A DNA stretch of 64,000 nucleotides from Candidatus Poribacteria bacterium (GCA_012267415.1 JAAXGN010000001.1:124001-188000); one strand, 5' to 3'. Numbered from the stretch's first letter, positions 28,445 through 37,667 are shown. Numbers and translations are program-made. The notes: generated by a model from the sequence alone, not told the origin.

Positions 28445-29689
28445 CTATGGCACTAATTCAATAGAAGTGCCGATAGTTGTTTCAAGTTCTGTTACTGCTT
28501 TATGATATGTTTCAAGTGCATCAAGATATGAAAAACGTGTTTTGACGAACTCGTTCTGCAACAGTAGCACTTCCAATAGTTGTGCCTCACCCAGTTCGTA
28601 AGCAGCACGTGTTAGCGTTAAGTTTTCATTGAGTAGTTTCAGCAGATCACCTTCATAAAACTTAAGTGTTTTTTCGGCTGCATTCAGTGTGATATAAGCT
28701 GCGATGACCTCGCTGGAAATTAGTTTCTCAACATGGGTAATATCTGCAACATCAACCTGTATTTGTGCCTTTGTGGCATCTATCTCAGCACGATTTCTAT
28801 CAAATATAGGTATCTGTAGCGAGAACTTCACACCATAGCCGTATTGACCGACACTCCGTTCAGCACTTCCACCTATCCTCAAGTCAGGTATGTTTGCACC
28901 TTTAGCAAGACGATAAGCACTTTCTGTGAGTTGGACATTTAGACGGTGCGACAATAAATCTGCACGATTCTCAAGCGCGTGCAACTTTAACGTTTCAAGT
29001 TTGAGACTTTTTGAGAGTTTTTCTGGTATATCACCACTTGCAACCGGTTTAGCATCAAGTGGTGCTCCCATCAAACCGTTCAGTCTAAGCTGCGCTAACA
29101 GCAAATTGCTTTCCAAGGTTGTTGTCTCGCGAATGGCTGTTTGCAGTTGAATATTCGCAAGTGCAACCTGTGTAACGGAGATGTCTCCTGTTTCATACTG
29201 CAACCTTGCCATATTTAGTATCTGTTGATTGTGCTTAACAATCTCCTCTGCCAACTTCAACTTCTCTTGAACAATCACAAGCTGATAAAAAGCAAGTTTT
29301 ACGGAGCTGGTCAACTTCTGTGATTCATGAGTGAGTTCAAGGTTGATTTTCTCAAGATTCATCATTGCTATACTTTTTCTATGACGACGTTGTCCACCAA
29401 TTTCAAATGACTTTGATAATTCGACAACTTGTTCACCATGAATACCGCTAACATATTCAGATTCTAATTCAGGATTGCTCAGTAATGGCATACCATCAAG
29501 TTGCGCTTTGGCAACTTTGCTCTTTTCTCTAATCACTTTCAGTGCTGGGTTTTCGTTTATCGCGGATTTTATGGCACTGTCAAGTTTTATTTCCTCATTT
29601 ATGTCAGCGAGAACATCAGATGTAGAGACATAAAATATAAAAATCCATATCCCGAGCATTAGGAAGATAACACTCACTTTGTTTTTCAT
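28445..29689 (-). CDS. czcC: TolC-family outer-membrane channel, CzcC-like
   Basis: A 414-residue outer-membrane factor. The ATG at 29689 is preferred over one at 29707 because GAGGAG lies 10 bases before it and it opens directly on a signal peptide (MKNKVSVIFLMLGIWIFIFY). Two repeated helical halves are visible, each with long coiled-coil segments (around residues 95-220 and 290-400) and PVASGDIP at the junction. It would form the exit duct for the RND pump. It lies 44 bases upstream of the adaptor gene. Confidence 0.85.
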   Translation of the reverse strand: MKNKVSVIFLMLGIWIFIFYVSTSDVLADINEEIKLDSAIKSAINENPALKVIREKSKVAKAQLDGMPLLSNPELESEYVSGIHGEQVVELSKSFEIGGQRRHRKSIAMMNLEKINLELTHESQKLTSSVKLAFYQLVIVQEKLKLAEEIVKHNQQILNMARLQYETGDISVTQVALANIQLQTAIRETTTLESNLLLAQLRLNGLMGAPLDAKPVASGDIPEKLSKSLKLETLKLHALENRADLLSHRLNVQLTESAYRLAKGANIPDLRIGGSAERSVGQYGYGVKFSLQIPIFDRNRAEIDATKAQIQVDVADITHVEKLISSEVIAAYITLNAAEKTLKFYEGDLLKLLNENLTLTRAAYELGEAQLLEVLLLQNEFVKTRFSYLDALETYHKAVTELETTIGTSIELVP

Positions 29690-29882
29690 AACTATTCTGC
29701 TCCTCATTACTTAGATGTTTATAGAGAAAACTACGTCTTCGTCTACAATCAAAATGAATCGGATTGCATTGTAAAACAGTATAAAGGAATTACATATCAG
29801 ACTTACATAATGACCTATCACAGTCTATATGTAATCAGCGTTCAGTTTTTTATAGTAGAAATGGTTTGCGAAAACGGTAGGA

Positions 29883-30368
29883 TCAAATGAGCAGCGCGAC
29901 GGTTCGAAGAGAATTAAGGATTGGATCTATCAACGGTGCAAAAAGGGTTAGCGATTTAGTGGGTGGAAATAAAATGAAAAATTCTTTATGAAGTATCGGT
30001 GAGACTATTGATACATTATGGTCGGGGGTGATCGGGTTCTTTGCTTCTGTTATAATTATTGTTTCGGTGTTAATACATGCAAAAATAGGTATATCAAGAC
30101 AGTTCCCACAGTGGTCTTCCTCTGTGTGGTCATGCTCATGCTCTGTATGGTCATGGTCATGCTCATGCTCTGTGTGGTCATGCTCATGTTCTGTATGGTC
30201 CTGGCAACACCCATGATCTGCCTTCGCTGCGTACTCAATTCTGATGTGTCCATCTTCGCCTATACACAGTACATAGTCAGAGATCTGCATCGGTATGATG
30301 GCAGAATAGACAAACAGACAGATCAACGTAAAGAAAGATTTCTTGCGTGTAATTGAATTCAAGGACAT
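29883..30368 (-). CDS. His-rich exported metal-binding protein
   Basis: A 161-residue protein from the ATG at 30368; a TTG at 30404 is a weaker alternative. An N-terminal hydrophobic segment (about residues 10-27) is followed by VLCIGEDGHIRIE and HGCC. Next comes a low-complexity stretch of repeated HTEHEHDHDH (about residues 57-85), then HCGNCLDIPIF. The His, Asp and Cys residues point to binding of Zn, Ni, Co or Cu in the periplasm. It is the first gene of the efflux operon and has a strong promoter. The His-rich stretch is encoded by imperfect tandem DNA repeats at 30119-30203. No named family is recognised. Confidence 0.75.
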   Translation of the reverse strand: MSLNSITRKKSFFTLICLFVYSAIIPMQISDYVLCIGEDGHIRIEYAAKADHGCCQDHTEHEHDHTEHEHDHDHTEHEHDHTEEDHCGNCLDIPIFACINTETIIITEAKNPITPDHNVSIVSPILHKEFFILFPPTKSLTLFAPLIDPILNSLRTVALLI

Positions 30369-30436
30369 TTTCGGTTCACCACTTGAAAAGATAGGGTTTT
30401 GCAATGATTGCGTTAACGAAATGCAGGTTGAATAGT

Positions 30437-30465
30437 AGTATACCTGAATCTGATAAGATTGTCAA
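30437..30465 (-). promoter_or_regulatory. Consensus-like sigma-70 promoter of the efflux operon
   Basis: On the minus strand TTGACA (30460-30465), 17 bases, TATACT (30437-30442). It reads into the His-rich gene 68 bases downstream. The block upstream of and including the -35 is the same 18 bases as in the tnpB A promoter. Confidence 0.65.
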
Positions 30466-30496
30466 GAAAAAATAGGATGAAACAAATAAACACTGC

Positions 30497-30525
30497 TTGA
30501 CATTATATCATTACAGTGATAGCAT
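30497..30525 (+). promoter_or_regulatory. Candidate promoter for the sugar isomerase gene
   Basis: TTGACA (30497-30502), a 17-base spacer and TAGCAT (30520-30525). It lies 72 bases before the isomerase start and is divergent from the efflux promoter, only about 30 bases away. Confidence 0.5.
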
Positions 30526-30597
30526 ATTGTCCGTTGACAAAGTTGAACATACTGATCGTGATTAAGTATCATTTAATACATAAGGAAAGGGAGTATT

Positions 30598-31374
30598 ATG
30601 GCAAGAGTACCAATTGGTTTAGAGTTATTTTCTGTTCGTAATGAATTAGCAGCGGATGCGCGAAATACAATAAAGGCTGTCGCTGAAATGGGATATGAAG
30701 GTGTAGAATTTGCTGGACCACCACAGCATCCCGCAGAAGAATTAAAGGGTTATCTGGATGAGTTCGGTTTAGTCTGCTGTGGTTGGCACACACCATTCAA
30801 CCTTGTTCAAGAAGACACGCTCGCTGATACTATAGAATTTAACAAAATACTTGAGAATCGTTATGTCATTGTTCCAGGAATTCCAGGGAATTTACGTCAA
30901 TCGCGTGCGGATTGGCTAAAGTTAGCGGATTTTTTCAATGAACTTGCAGACAAACTTGAACCGCACGGCATGGTAACCGGTTATCATAACCATCATGCAG
31001 AATTCTCTCCTCTTGACGGTGAGATTCAGTGGGATACCTTCTTTGGGAATACGAACAAAGGTGTAGTGATGCAATTGGATATGGGTAACGCGCTCAGTGG
31101 AGGTGCGGACCTTGTTGCGATTTTGAAGAAATATCCCGGTCGCGCAGGTACGGTGCATCTAAAACCTTATACCTTATCTGAAGGTGAAACGGATCGACAT
31201 AAGGGTTTTCGTCCAATTATCGGAGAAGATAGCGTGCCGTGGGAAGAGATTTTCAATATCTGTGAAACAACTGGTGACACACAATGGTATATCGTTGAAT
31301 ACGAAAGCGATGCTTATCCGCCATTAGAGGCTGTTGAACGATGTTTGAAAGCACTAAAAGCGATGGGGAAATAG
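30598..31374 (+). CDS. Sugar phosphate isomerase/epimerase (AP endonuclease 2 fold)
   Basis: A 258-residue TIM-barrel protein of the xylose-isomerase-like superfamily. Visible are the strand-1 start IGLELFSVRNEL, the helix-strand unit EMGYEGVEFAG, and the probable metal ligands in GYHNHHAEF, QLDMGNA, TVHLKPY and IVEYESD. Family members isomerise or epimerise sugars, inositols or related keto acids using a divalent metal. AAAGGGAG lies just before the ATG. It is monocistronic here. Together with the Gfo/Idh/MocA genes in this window it suggests carbohydrate or inositol use. Confidence 0.85.
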   Translation: MARVPIGLELFSVRNELAADARNTIKAVAEMGYEGVEFAGPPQHPAEELKGYLDEFGLVCCGWHTPFNLVQEDTLADTIEFNKILENRYVIVPGIPGNLRQSRADWLKLADFFNELADKLEPHGMVTGYHNHHAEFSPLDGEIQWDTFFGNTNKGVVMQLDMGNALSGGADLVAILKKYPGRAGTVHLKPYTLSEGETDRHKGFRPIIGEDSVPWEEIFNICETTGDTQWYIVEYESDAYPPLEAVERCLKALKAMGK

Positions 31375-31536
31375 GCATCATCTGCAGAATAATTTCTAAT
31401 CAATTCAGATAATTTTCATTTTTTTCAGATTATGCACGTTTTCAGCATTCAAATTACGTCTTTAAAAGTCAAGTGATTAAAACAATCGTTGTGTATAACG
31501 ATTTCGTTCAATGTCTGAAAACCAAATGGAGAAAAA

Positions 31537-32841
31537 ATGATTATCAGAATTAAACACACCATTTTAGTTCTATTCCTTCTTTGCAATTTCTCTCTCGCTT
31601 TCGCTGCACCGCCTGAAGTTACACGATTTACATTAAGCAACGGTATTAAGGTTGTCAATCTGTATGTTGAGAATTCCACGGTTGTTGGGATTTTCGGTTA
31701 CTTACCTCTTGGACTTGCTGCGGATGGAAAAGCAAAGACACAGTGGAGCCATCTGATTGAACACTTGACAATCCGAACCTCAGGTCCCATTGATTTCAAA
31801 ACAAGTAACGCGGAAACAATGGCTGACAACATGCGGCTGGATTTCTTGGGTAACACCGATAACTGGATGGATGGCTTGAAACAACACACACAATGGCTTT
31901 CTGGATTGCCGTTTTCGGCAGAAAGTTTAGCCGAGGAGTTGCCGAAAGCCTTATCCGAGATTGATTTTACTGAAAAGAGATTAGCGACACACAAATGGGC
32001 ATTCGCTGCATGGAATCAGGCCATTCGACATGGTGAAACCGCTATATCCATGCGCGGTGATGTTCAATCAGCGCAGTTGCGTGAATTAGAAGAATACCGA
32101 GATCTACACTTGGTTCAGGCTGATCGTGTACTTTTGTGTGTCATCGGTGGCGTTAAGGCGGAAACACTAAAGCCAGCAATGGAAGAACATCTCGGATCTA
32201 TCAACCTAACGGCAAAAAAACTCCCCCCAGCAACGGTAACATCGGAGCTAGTGAAAGACCAAGTTACCTCTTGGGATATCAACGTAACCCACTACCTGGA
32301 AACTTACGCTATACCCAACGTTGATCATAGAGACTACCCAGCACTTTATATGGCAAGTCTGCTTCTACGGATAGCCTGCATGCAAGATACCCAATTGAAG
32401 GAATCGATTGGCTACATTTACTGTGGTATTGATCTTATCACACCTGAACAGATATATTTATATGTCAGTGCTTCGCTCAAACCGGACACAGAAATTGGAA
32501 AGGTTAAGAAGCGGGTTGGAGAGTTGATAAACCAGCTAAAGCAACCTGGGAAGAACGCAATGGTGCCGATGTACGCAATGAATCTTTCAATGCAACTCAG
32601 TTCGCCTCCAGATATAGCGTTAGTAATGCTACAGAAACCGATAGGTATTACAGAAGATATGATGCTTGGGAATATCGGTTTACAGTGGGGTATGCTTGAA
32701 TATCAATATGGTGATACCTTACCCAAACTTGCAGGCGCGCTTGCCGGTGTCACAGCGGATGATGTTGCAGATGTTGTTAAGCGGTATCTAACCGAAGATA
32801 AGCGGATGACGTTGCTTCTCAAGCCTTCTGCGTTGAAGTGA
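31537..32841 (+). CDS. Secreted M16-type zinc peptidase-like protein
   Basis: A 434-residue exported protein. The signal peptide is residues 1-23 (cleavage near AFA-AP). Then comes an M16 (pitrilysin-like) N-domain start, VTRFTLSNGIKVV, and the inverted zinc motif HLIEH at 72-76. Glu141 in ALSEIDF, 65 residues later, fits the third zinc ligand. The second half resembles the non-catalytic M16 domain. It should be a periplasmic or secreted peptidase or processing enzyme. GGAGAAAAA precedes the ATG. The peptidase domain is duplicated in the sigma-factor fusion just downstream, where the same metal-site residues are mutated. Confidence 0.8.
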   Translation: MIIRIKHTILVLFLLCNFSLAFAAPPEVTRFTLSNGIKVVNLYVENSTVVGIFGYLPLGLAADGKAKTQWSHLIEHLTIRTSGPIDFKTSNAETMADNMRLDFLGNTDNWMDGLKQHTQWLSGLPFSAESLAEELPKALSEIDFTEKRLATHKWAFAAWNQAIRHGETAISMRGDVQSAQLRELEEYRDLHLVQADRVLLCVIGGVKAETLKPAMEEHLGSINLTAKKLPPATVTSELVKDQVTSWDINVTHYLETYAIPNVDHRDYPALYMASLLLRIACMQDTQLKESIGYIYCGIDLITPEQIYLYVSASLKPDTEIGKVKKRVGELINQLKQPGKNAMVPMYAMNLSMQLSSPPDIALVMLQKPIGITEDMMLGNIGLQWGMLEYQYGDTLPKLAGALAGVTADDVADVVKRYLTEDKRMTLLLKPSALK

Positions 32842-32897
32842 TATGAGGTATTTGTCGAAATCCAGTAGTCTGTCTACATTTGAATTACATGTAAATT

Positions 32898-32968
32898 CGT
32901 TTGTAGTAGGGCAATTCATTGCCCGTTCTCCCTTCAGAAACGGGCAATGAATTGCCCTACTACAAACG
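32898..32968. repeat. Long perfect hairpin repeat
   Basis: Arms of 30 identical bases (32898-32927 and 32939-32968, beginning CGTTTGTAGTAGGGCAATTC) enclose an 11-base loop. Each arm itself contains the palindrome GGGCAATTCATTGCCC. The same GGGCAATGAATTGCCCTACTAC unit forms the core of the MITE-like element at 51960-52076. It sits between the peptidase gene and the sigma-factor fusion, so it may act as a terminator or processing site, or be an insertion of two head-to-head repeat units. Confidence 0.8.
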
Positions 32969-33035
32969 TGGGCACCCCATTTTTTGATTGGATAGAACAC
33001 TAGTTGTCTGTGTTTACGTACTACGGAGGGGCCTG

Positions 33036-35228
33036 ATGGAACAGAATGACGTTCAGTTGATTCACAGCATCTTGTCTGGCAACGATAATGCGTTCAGCAC
33101 CCTGGTTCAAAAATACCAAAAGAGTGTTCACGCCCTCGCTTGGCGGAAGATAGGTGATTTTCATTACGCTGAAGAAATTACACAAGACGTCTTCCTGCAG
33201 GCTTATGAGAAACTCTCAACACTCAAGAATCGCAATCAGTTTGCAGGATGGCTGTATGTCATTACAAATAATCTATGCACCGATTGGCTCCGAAAGAAGA
33301 AACCTGTGATGCAACCGCTGGGGGACGCGTCTGTGAAAGCAGTAGATAAACTATCTTATGAGCGTTATATGATGGAACAACGCGAGACAGAAGCATCCGA
33401 GACTCGTCATGAAATCGTCAAGCACCTTCTGAGAAAATTACCAGAGAGCGAACGGACTGTGGTGACACTCTATTATCTCGGTGAGATGTCTACGAAGGAG
33501 ATTAGCAAGTTCATAGGGGTATCAGTGAATACGATTACGAGTCGGCTTCAACGGGCGCGGGAGCGTTTACAAGCCTCGGAAGAACTCTTGATTAACGAAA
33601 CGCTTGGTGGTTTGCCATTGTCTAGTAATTTACTTGAAAACATCATGCGGCAAGTTGCTGACATAGAACCGAGTGCTTCACCGACCGGAAAACCTTTACT
33701 GCCCTGGGCGTCTTTGAGTGCAGCTACGGCTTTGATTATATTGCTGCTTGGTGCAAGTCATCAATATCTTGTCAGATTCCAGCGACCGTATAGTTTTGAG
33801 GTGCAAACCGAGCCTACTATTGAAATAATTGAGGCAGGTGTCGTTCTTAAAACCGACGCAAAACCGGCTGTGCGAAATCAATTGGGACAAGCTGCCACAC
33901 ATGGTAAAAACAGCAGTACCGGTCCACAAGTCTCTGAGGAAGTGTTAGCACCTAATGCGTCAGAGGACTTTCCAAATTTGCTTACTTCTAATACCGCACC
34001 TGAAGTAACACGTTTTACATTAAGCAACGGTATCCGGGTTGTCAATCTCCACGTTGAGGATTCCCCAGATGTCATCATCTTAAGTTATTTACCCCTCGGT
34101 CTCGCGACTGATGGGAAAGCAAGGACATTTTGGAGCCATCTCATTAATCACTTAACAGTGCGAACCATGGGTCCGATTGACTATAAGACAAGCGGTGCAG
34201 AGACATTGGCTGACAATATACGTTTTGATTTCATCGGCAACATGGACAACTGGACGCAAGGTCTGGAACGACATGCTAAATGGCTTTCTGAATTGCCTTT
34301 TTCAGCAGAAAGTCTCGCTGAAGCCCGTCAAAATGCTTTACGTCAGTTTGACTATATTGAAGAGAACTTAACAACCCATAAATTGGCTTACGCTGCCTGG
34401 AACCAGGTCTTTCGACATGGTGTAACCGATATAGCGATGCGAGCTGACATTCAATCGGCGCGACTCAGCGAACTCCAAGCGTATCGTGATCAGCATTTGG
34501 TTCAATCAGATCGTGTTCTTTTGTGCGTCATTGGTAGTATTAACCTTGACACACTGAAAGATACTATGGAGCAACAACTCGGTGTAATCAACTTAACCGA
34601 GAAAACACTCCCCCATCCAACAGTCCGTCCAGAGATAGCGAAAGATCAAAGTGCTACTTGGGACATCAACGTAACTCACTATATGGAAACCTACGCGATA
34701 CCACACTCTAAGGACAAAGACTATCCGGCATTGTATATGGCAAGTGCGCTTCTAAGTTTAGTATTCATGCAGGATACGCAATTGAAAAAACAGATAGGTC
34801 ATATTTTCTGTAACCTTGACTTGATCACCCCTGAACAGGCTTATTTGCAGATCAACGCTTCGCTCAAGCCGGATGCGGATATAGAAGAAGTCAAGCAACG
34901 GATTAGCGTAATGATAAGTAGGTTAATGCAACCAGAAAACAATACGCAGGTCGTCATGGCTGCCCCATTCATCTCCATGCAATTCAGCGCACCCTTGGAT
35001 GTAAAGATGGTAATGCAGCAGCAGCCTATCGGCGTGTCGGAAACTATGGTACTTGGTAACATTGGTGTGCAGTGGGGTATGCGGGAATACCAGCACGGTG
35101 ACACATTATCCCAACTTGCGGGTGCATTTGCGAACATCTCCGCGGCGGATGTGGCTAGTGTTGCTAACCGTTACCTAACTGAAGAACGTCGAATGACGTT
35201 AGTCCTCACGCCACGAGTATCGGAATAG
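33036..35228 (+). CDS. Membrane-anchored ECF sigma factor fused to an inactive M16 peptidase domain
   Basis: A 730-residue fusion. The start at 33036 has GGAGG six bases upstream of GCCTG-ATG. Residues 8-90 are sigma region 2 (YAEEITQDVFLQAYEKL, FAGWLYVITNNLCTDWLR). Residues 125-182 are region 4 (LPESERTVVTLYYLGEMS, TITSRLQRARERL). One membrane helix spans about 222-243. After a linker, residues 322-730 repeat the M16-like protein encoded upstream (VTRFTLSNGIRVV). The zinc motif is HLINH (368-372), with Asn for the catalytic Glu, and the third ligand is Gln437. The domain is therefore a pseudo-peptidase. Inferred role: an extracytoplasmic sensor that holds or releases its own sigma factor. 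I know of no characterised example of this architecture. Confidence 0.85.
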   Translation: MEQNDVQLIHSILSGNDNAFSTLVQKYQKSVHALAWRKIGDFHYAEEITQDVFLQAYEKLSTLKNRNQFAGWLYVITNNLCTDWLRKKKPVMQPLGDASVKAVDKLSYERYMMEQRETEASETRHEIVKHLLRKLPESERTVVTLYYLGEMSTKEISKFIGVSVNTITSRLQRARERLQASEELLINETLGGLPLSSNLLENIMRQVADIEPSASPTGKPLLPWASLSAATALIILLLGASHQYLVRFQRPYSFEVQTEPTIEIIEAGVVLKTDAKPAVRNQLGQAATHGKNSSTGPQVSEEVLAPNASEDFPNLLTSNTAPEVTRFTLSNGIRVVNLHVEDSPDVIILSYLPLGLATDGKARTFWSHLINHLTVRTMGPIDYKTSGAETLADNIRFDFIGNMDNWTQGLERHAKWLSELPFSAESLAEARQNALRQFDYIEENLTTHKLAYAAWNQVFRHGVTDIAMRADIQSARLSELQAYRDQHLVQSDRVLLCVIGSINLDTLKDTMEQQLGVINLTEKTLPHPTVRPEIAKDQSATWDINVTHYMETYAIPHSKDKDYPALYMASALLSLVFMQDTQLKKQIGHIFCNLDLITPEQAYLQINASLKPDADIEEVKQRISVMISRLMQPENNTQVVMAAPFISMQFSAPLDVKMVMQQQPIGVSETMVLGNIGVQWGMREYQHGDTLSQLAGAFANISAADVASVANRYLTEERRMTLVLTPRVSE

Positions 35229-35293
35229 TGTAGTTTGAAGAAATTCACGGATGGAAAATAGGGCACTGCTGTGCTTTCTGAAACCCAACACCC

Positions 35294-36352
35294 TTATGTT
35301 AAATCCGCCAGTTGGGGCATTACCTCATTTTTTAGAAGTTCCATTGAGTTGACCCATTGCTCTTTAGGTTGCCATTCGTGTCCCATTGCAAGCAGCACCC
35401 CGAACCCTCCAACATCTTCATAGAGTTGTCGTAAACGATTAGCAACATGATCAGGACTCCCAACAATCCATAACGTATCCAACAGGACCTCTAAACACTT
35501 CTCAACATCAGGTATATCTGGCTTCATTTTGAATTTTTCCCATCCGAATAGACGAAACCAGTATTCACGAAAATCGCGACCGAGTGTCCCTTCAATTGCT
35601 TCTTTACGTGCTTGTTCATCGGTATCTGCGACATATACTTCACGAGCAATACGCCATGTAGATCGTGATGGAGAGAGTCCGGTTTTCTCAGCCCCTTCCT
35701 CAACAGCATCCCAATGCGTTTTTATAACGTGAACAGGTGCAAGATTGATACTCATTGGGATCCAACCACGTTCTCCAGCAAAAATGAGTGTATCGGATTT
35801 TGTAGACGAACCTGCCAATGCAATCGGTGGATGTGGTTTCTGGTAGGGTTTCATGTGAATACTCACGATGTCTGGATGTCCATCGGGGATTTTAAACTCC
35901 CAAGTATCACCCTTATAGTGGCCAGGTTCAGGATCCGTCCAAATCTTGAGAACCGCATCAATTCCTTCGCGAGTTGCCTTACGTCTATCTGATGAAGCCA
36001 TGAACATTTCTGCATCACTCGGTGTAGAACTTGAGCCAACACCCCAGTGAAAACGTCCGTGCGCCAGATGGTCTAATTGTGCGATACGGTGTGCAACAAC
36101 TGCTGGATTATGTATCGGCATGCATGTTATACCCGTTCCGAAGATGATGTTCTCTGTCATCGCCAGTGCTTTGGCAATAAATAGGTCTGGTGAAGGAATA
36201 TTTTCCCATGTAAACGTAAAATGCTCACCGACATAAGCCTCCTTGAAACCTAATCTATCCAATGTCACCATCTGTTCAAGGTCGTCATCAAGTGTTTTGG
36301 TCGTGTCGCTACCCGGTGGATGTAAAGGCATTGTAAAGAATCCGAGTTTCAT
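35294..36352 (-). CDS. LLM-class flavin-dependent oxidoreductase
   Basis: A 352-residue luciferase-like TIM-barrel monooxygenase. It has MKLGFFTMPLHPPG at the N-terminus, GEHF at about 42-45, the strand-loop GTGITCMPIHNP and HGRFHWGVGSSS. The family uses reduced flavin, FMN or F420, to oxidise diverse substrates; the substrate is not readable. GGAG lies 6 bases before the ATG. It is isolated on the minus strand between the sigma fusion and the LivK-like gene. Confidence 0.85.
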   Translation of the reverse strand: MKLGFFTMPLHPPGSDTTKTLDDDLEQMVTLDRLGFKEAYVGEHFTFTWENIPSPDLFIAKALAMTENIIFGTGITCMPIHNPAVVAHRIAQLDHLAHGRFHWGVGSSSTPSDAEMFMASSDRRKATREGIDAVLKIWTDPEPGHYKGDTWEFKIPDGHPDIVSIHMKPYQKPHPPIALAGSSTKSDTLIFAGERGWIPMSINLAPVHVIKTHWDAVEEGAEKTGLSPSRSTWRIAREVYVADTDEQARKEAIEGTLGRDFREYWFRLFGWEKFKMKPDIPDVEKCLEVLLDTLWIVGSPDHVANRLRQLYEDVGGFGVLLAMGHEWQPKEQWVNSMELLKNEVMPQLADLT

Positions 36353-36476
36353 AGGTTACTCCTTGACATGATCAAGCGATTCTGCTATTGTTTTGATATG
36401 TCTTGTATTTTTCATAAGGTTATCACATTTCTTGACACTGTTCAAGTATTAAAGATTAGAAAGGAAATTATTAATT

Positions 36477-37667
36477 ATGTACAAAAAATGTTCTGTTTTC
36501 ACCTCGGTTGTGTTGCTGGCAGTTTTGAGTTTCTGTATATTAGGATGTGAACGTATTGATCCTATGATCCCCACCGACACTACACCTGAGGAAGATGCTG
36601 TTTTAAAGATCGGTGTTATTCAACCAGCATATAGTTATACAACTTTTAGCCGAGGTGCAGAAACTGCTCGTGTACAGATAAATGAAAATGGTGGTGTACT
36701 TGGTAGGCAAGTTGCGTTTATCAGTAGAAATAACCAACCTATAGAGAATGAAAACCCAACTGTAGAAGCAAGTAGAAATGCTGCAAATGAATTAATTGAG
36801 ATGGAAAACGTATTTGCACTGCTGGGTCCTGTGCGTTCTACGATGGCAGTAGAAGTAGGTCCAATTGCACAACAAGCACAAAGGTTGATGTTGCCTGGTT
36901 CCAGTGGATCAAATGTGCCATCTGTGGGTGATTATGTCTTTCTCATCACCGTACCGAACCCATTTCAAGGAAAGGTGATGGCAAGTTTTGCAATGAATCC
37001 TGACGAACTCAATGCTAAAACTGCTGCGACAATTTTTGAGGAGGGAGATAATTACTCCATTGATCTCGTTCAAGCATTTGAAGCAGCATTTAGGGAAAAT
37101 GACGGTCAAATCGTTCATAGTGGTTCTTATACTGCAGGACAAACCACTATCGCTGATCTTCTTGATGCCATTCAAACTGTTTCTCCAGACGTAATCTTCT
37201 GTCCGGGGCATCAACCACAAGTGCCACTATTGATAAGTGAAGCACGTCAAGCTGGTATCACAGCAACTTTTCTGGGTGGGAGTGCTTGGGATGACAGAGA
37301 ACGATTCCTTGGTGTATTAGACGATAGCACTGTGTTGGATGGTAGTTACTATCCGACTAATTTTTCTGTTGCGACACAGGACGCGGATGTGCAAGAATTC
37401 GTGAGTGGATACATGGAACTTTACGGTAGTCCACCGGATGGTATCGCTGCGTCGGGATACGATGCGATGCGACTCTTGGCACGTGCAATAGAGGCGGCGG
37501 GTTCGCTTGACCGCGTTGCGGTTCGCGATGCATTCGCTGCTGTCAATGGTTACAAAGGGGCGACAACCATTTCGCATTACGATGAGAACCGTCATCCCGT
37601 CAAAAGCCTTACAATTCAAGTAATCCGAAACGGACAGGTTGAACACTACAAGGTAGTGGAACCGTAA
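36477..37667 (+). CDS. ABC-transporter substrate-binding lipoprotein, LivK-like
   Basis: A 396-residue periplasmic-binding-protein fold (Peripla_BP_6 class). A lipoprotein signal runs to ILGC (Cys24). LKIGVIQPAYSY, the AALGxVRS-like segment ALLGPVRSTMAVE, GYDAMRLLARAIEAAG and a C-terminal QVIRNGQVEHY are typical of branched-chain amino-acid or amide binding proteins. No permease or ATPase gene is adjacent, so it would depend on components elsewhere or act as a sensor. A TTGACA at 36434 could be a -35 box, but the -10 is weak. The next gene begins 21 bases downstream. Confidence 0.8.
   Translation: MYKKCSVFTSVVLLAVLSFCILGCERIDPMIPTDTTPEEDAVLKIGVIQPAYSYTTFSRGAETARVQINENGGVLGRQVAFISRNNQPIENENPTVEASRNAANELIEMENVFALLGPVRSTMAVEVGPIAQQAQRLMLPGSSGSNVPSVGDYVFLITVPNPFQGKVMASFAMNPDELNAKTAATIFEEGDNYSIDLVQAFEAAFRENDGQIVHSGSYTAGQTTIADLLDAIQTVSPDVIFCPGHQPQVPLLISEARQAGITATFLGGSAWDDRERFLGVLDDSTVLDGSYYPTNFSVATQDADVQEFVSGYMELYGSPPDGIAASGYDAMRLLARAIEAAGSLDRVAVRDAFAAVNGYKGATTISHYDENRHPVKSLTIQVIRNGQVEHYKVVEP

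Noticed and set aside
30119-30203. Tandem repeats as a possible non-coding satellite
   Set aside because: They are in frame and encode the His-rich stretch of the exported protein.
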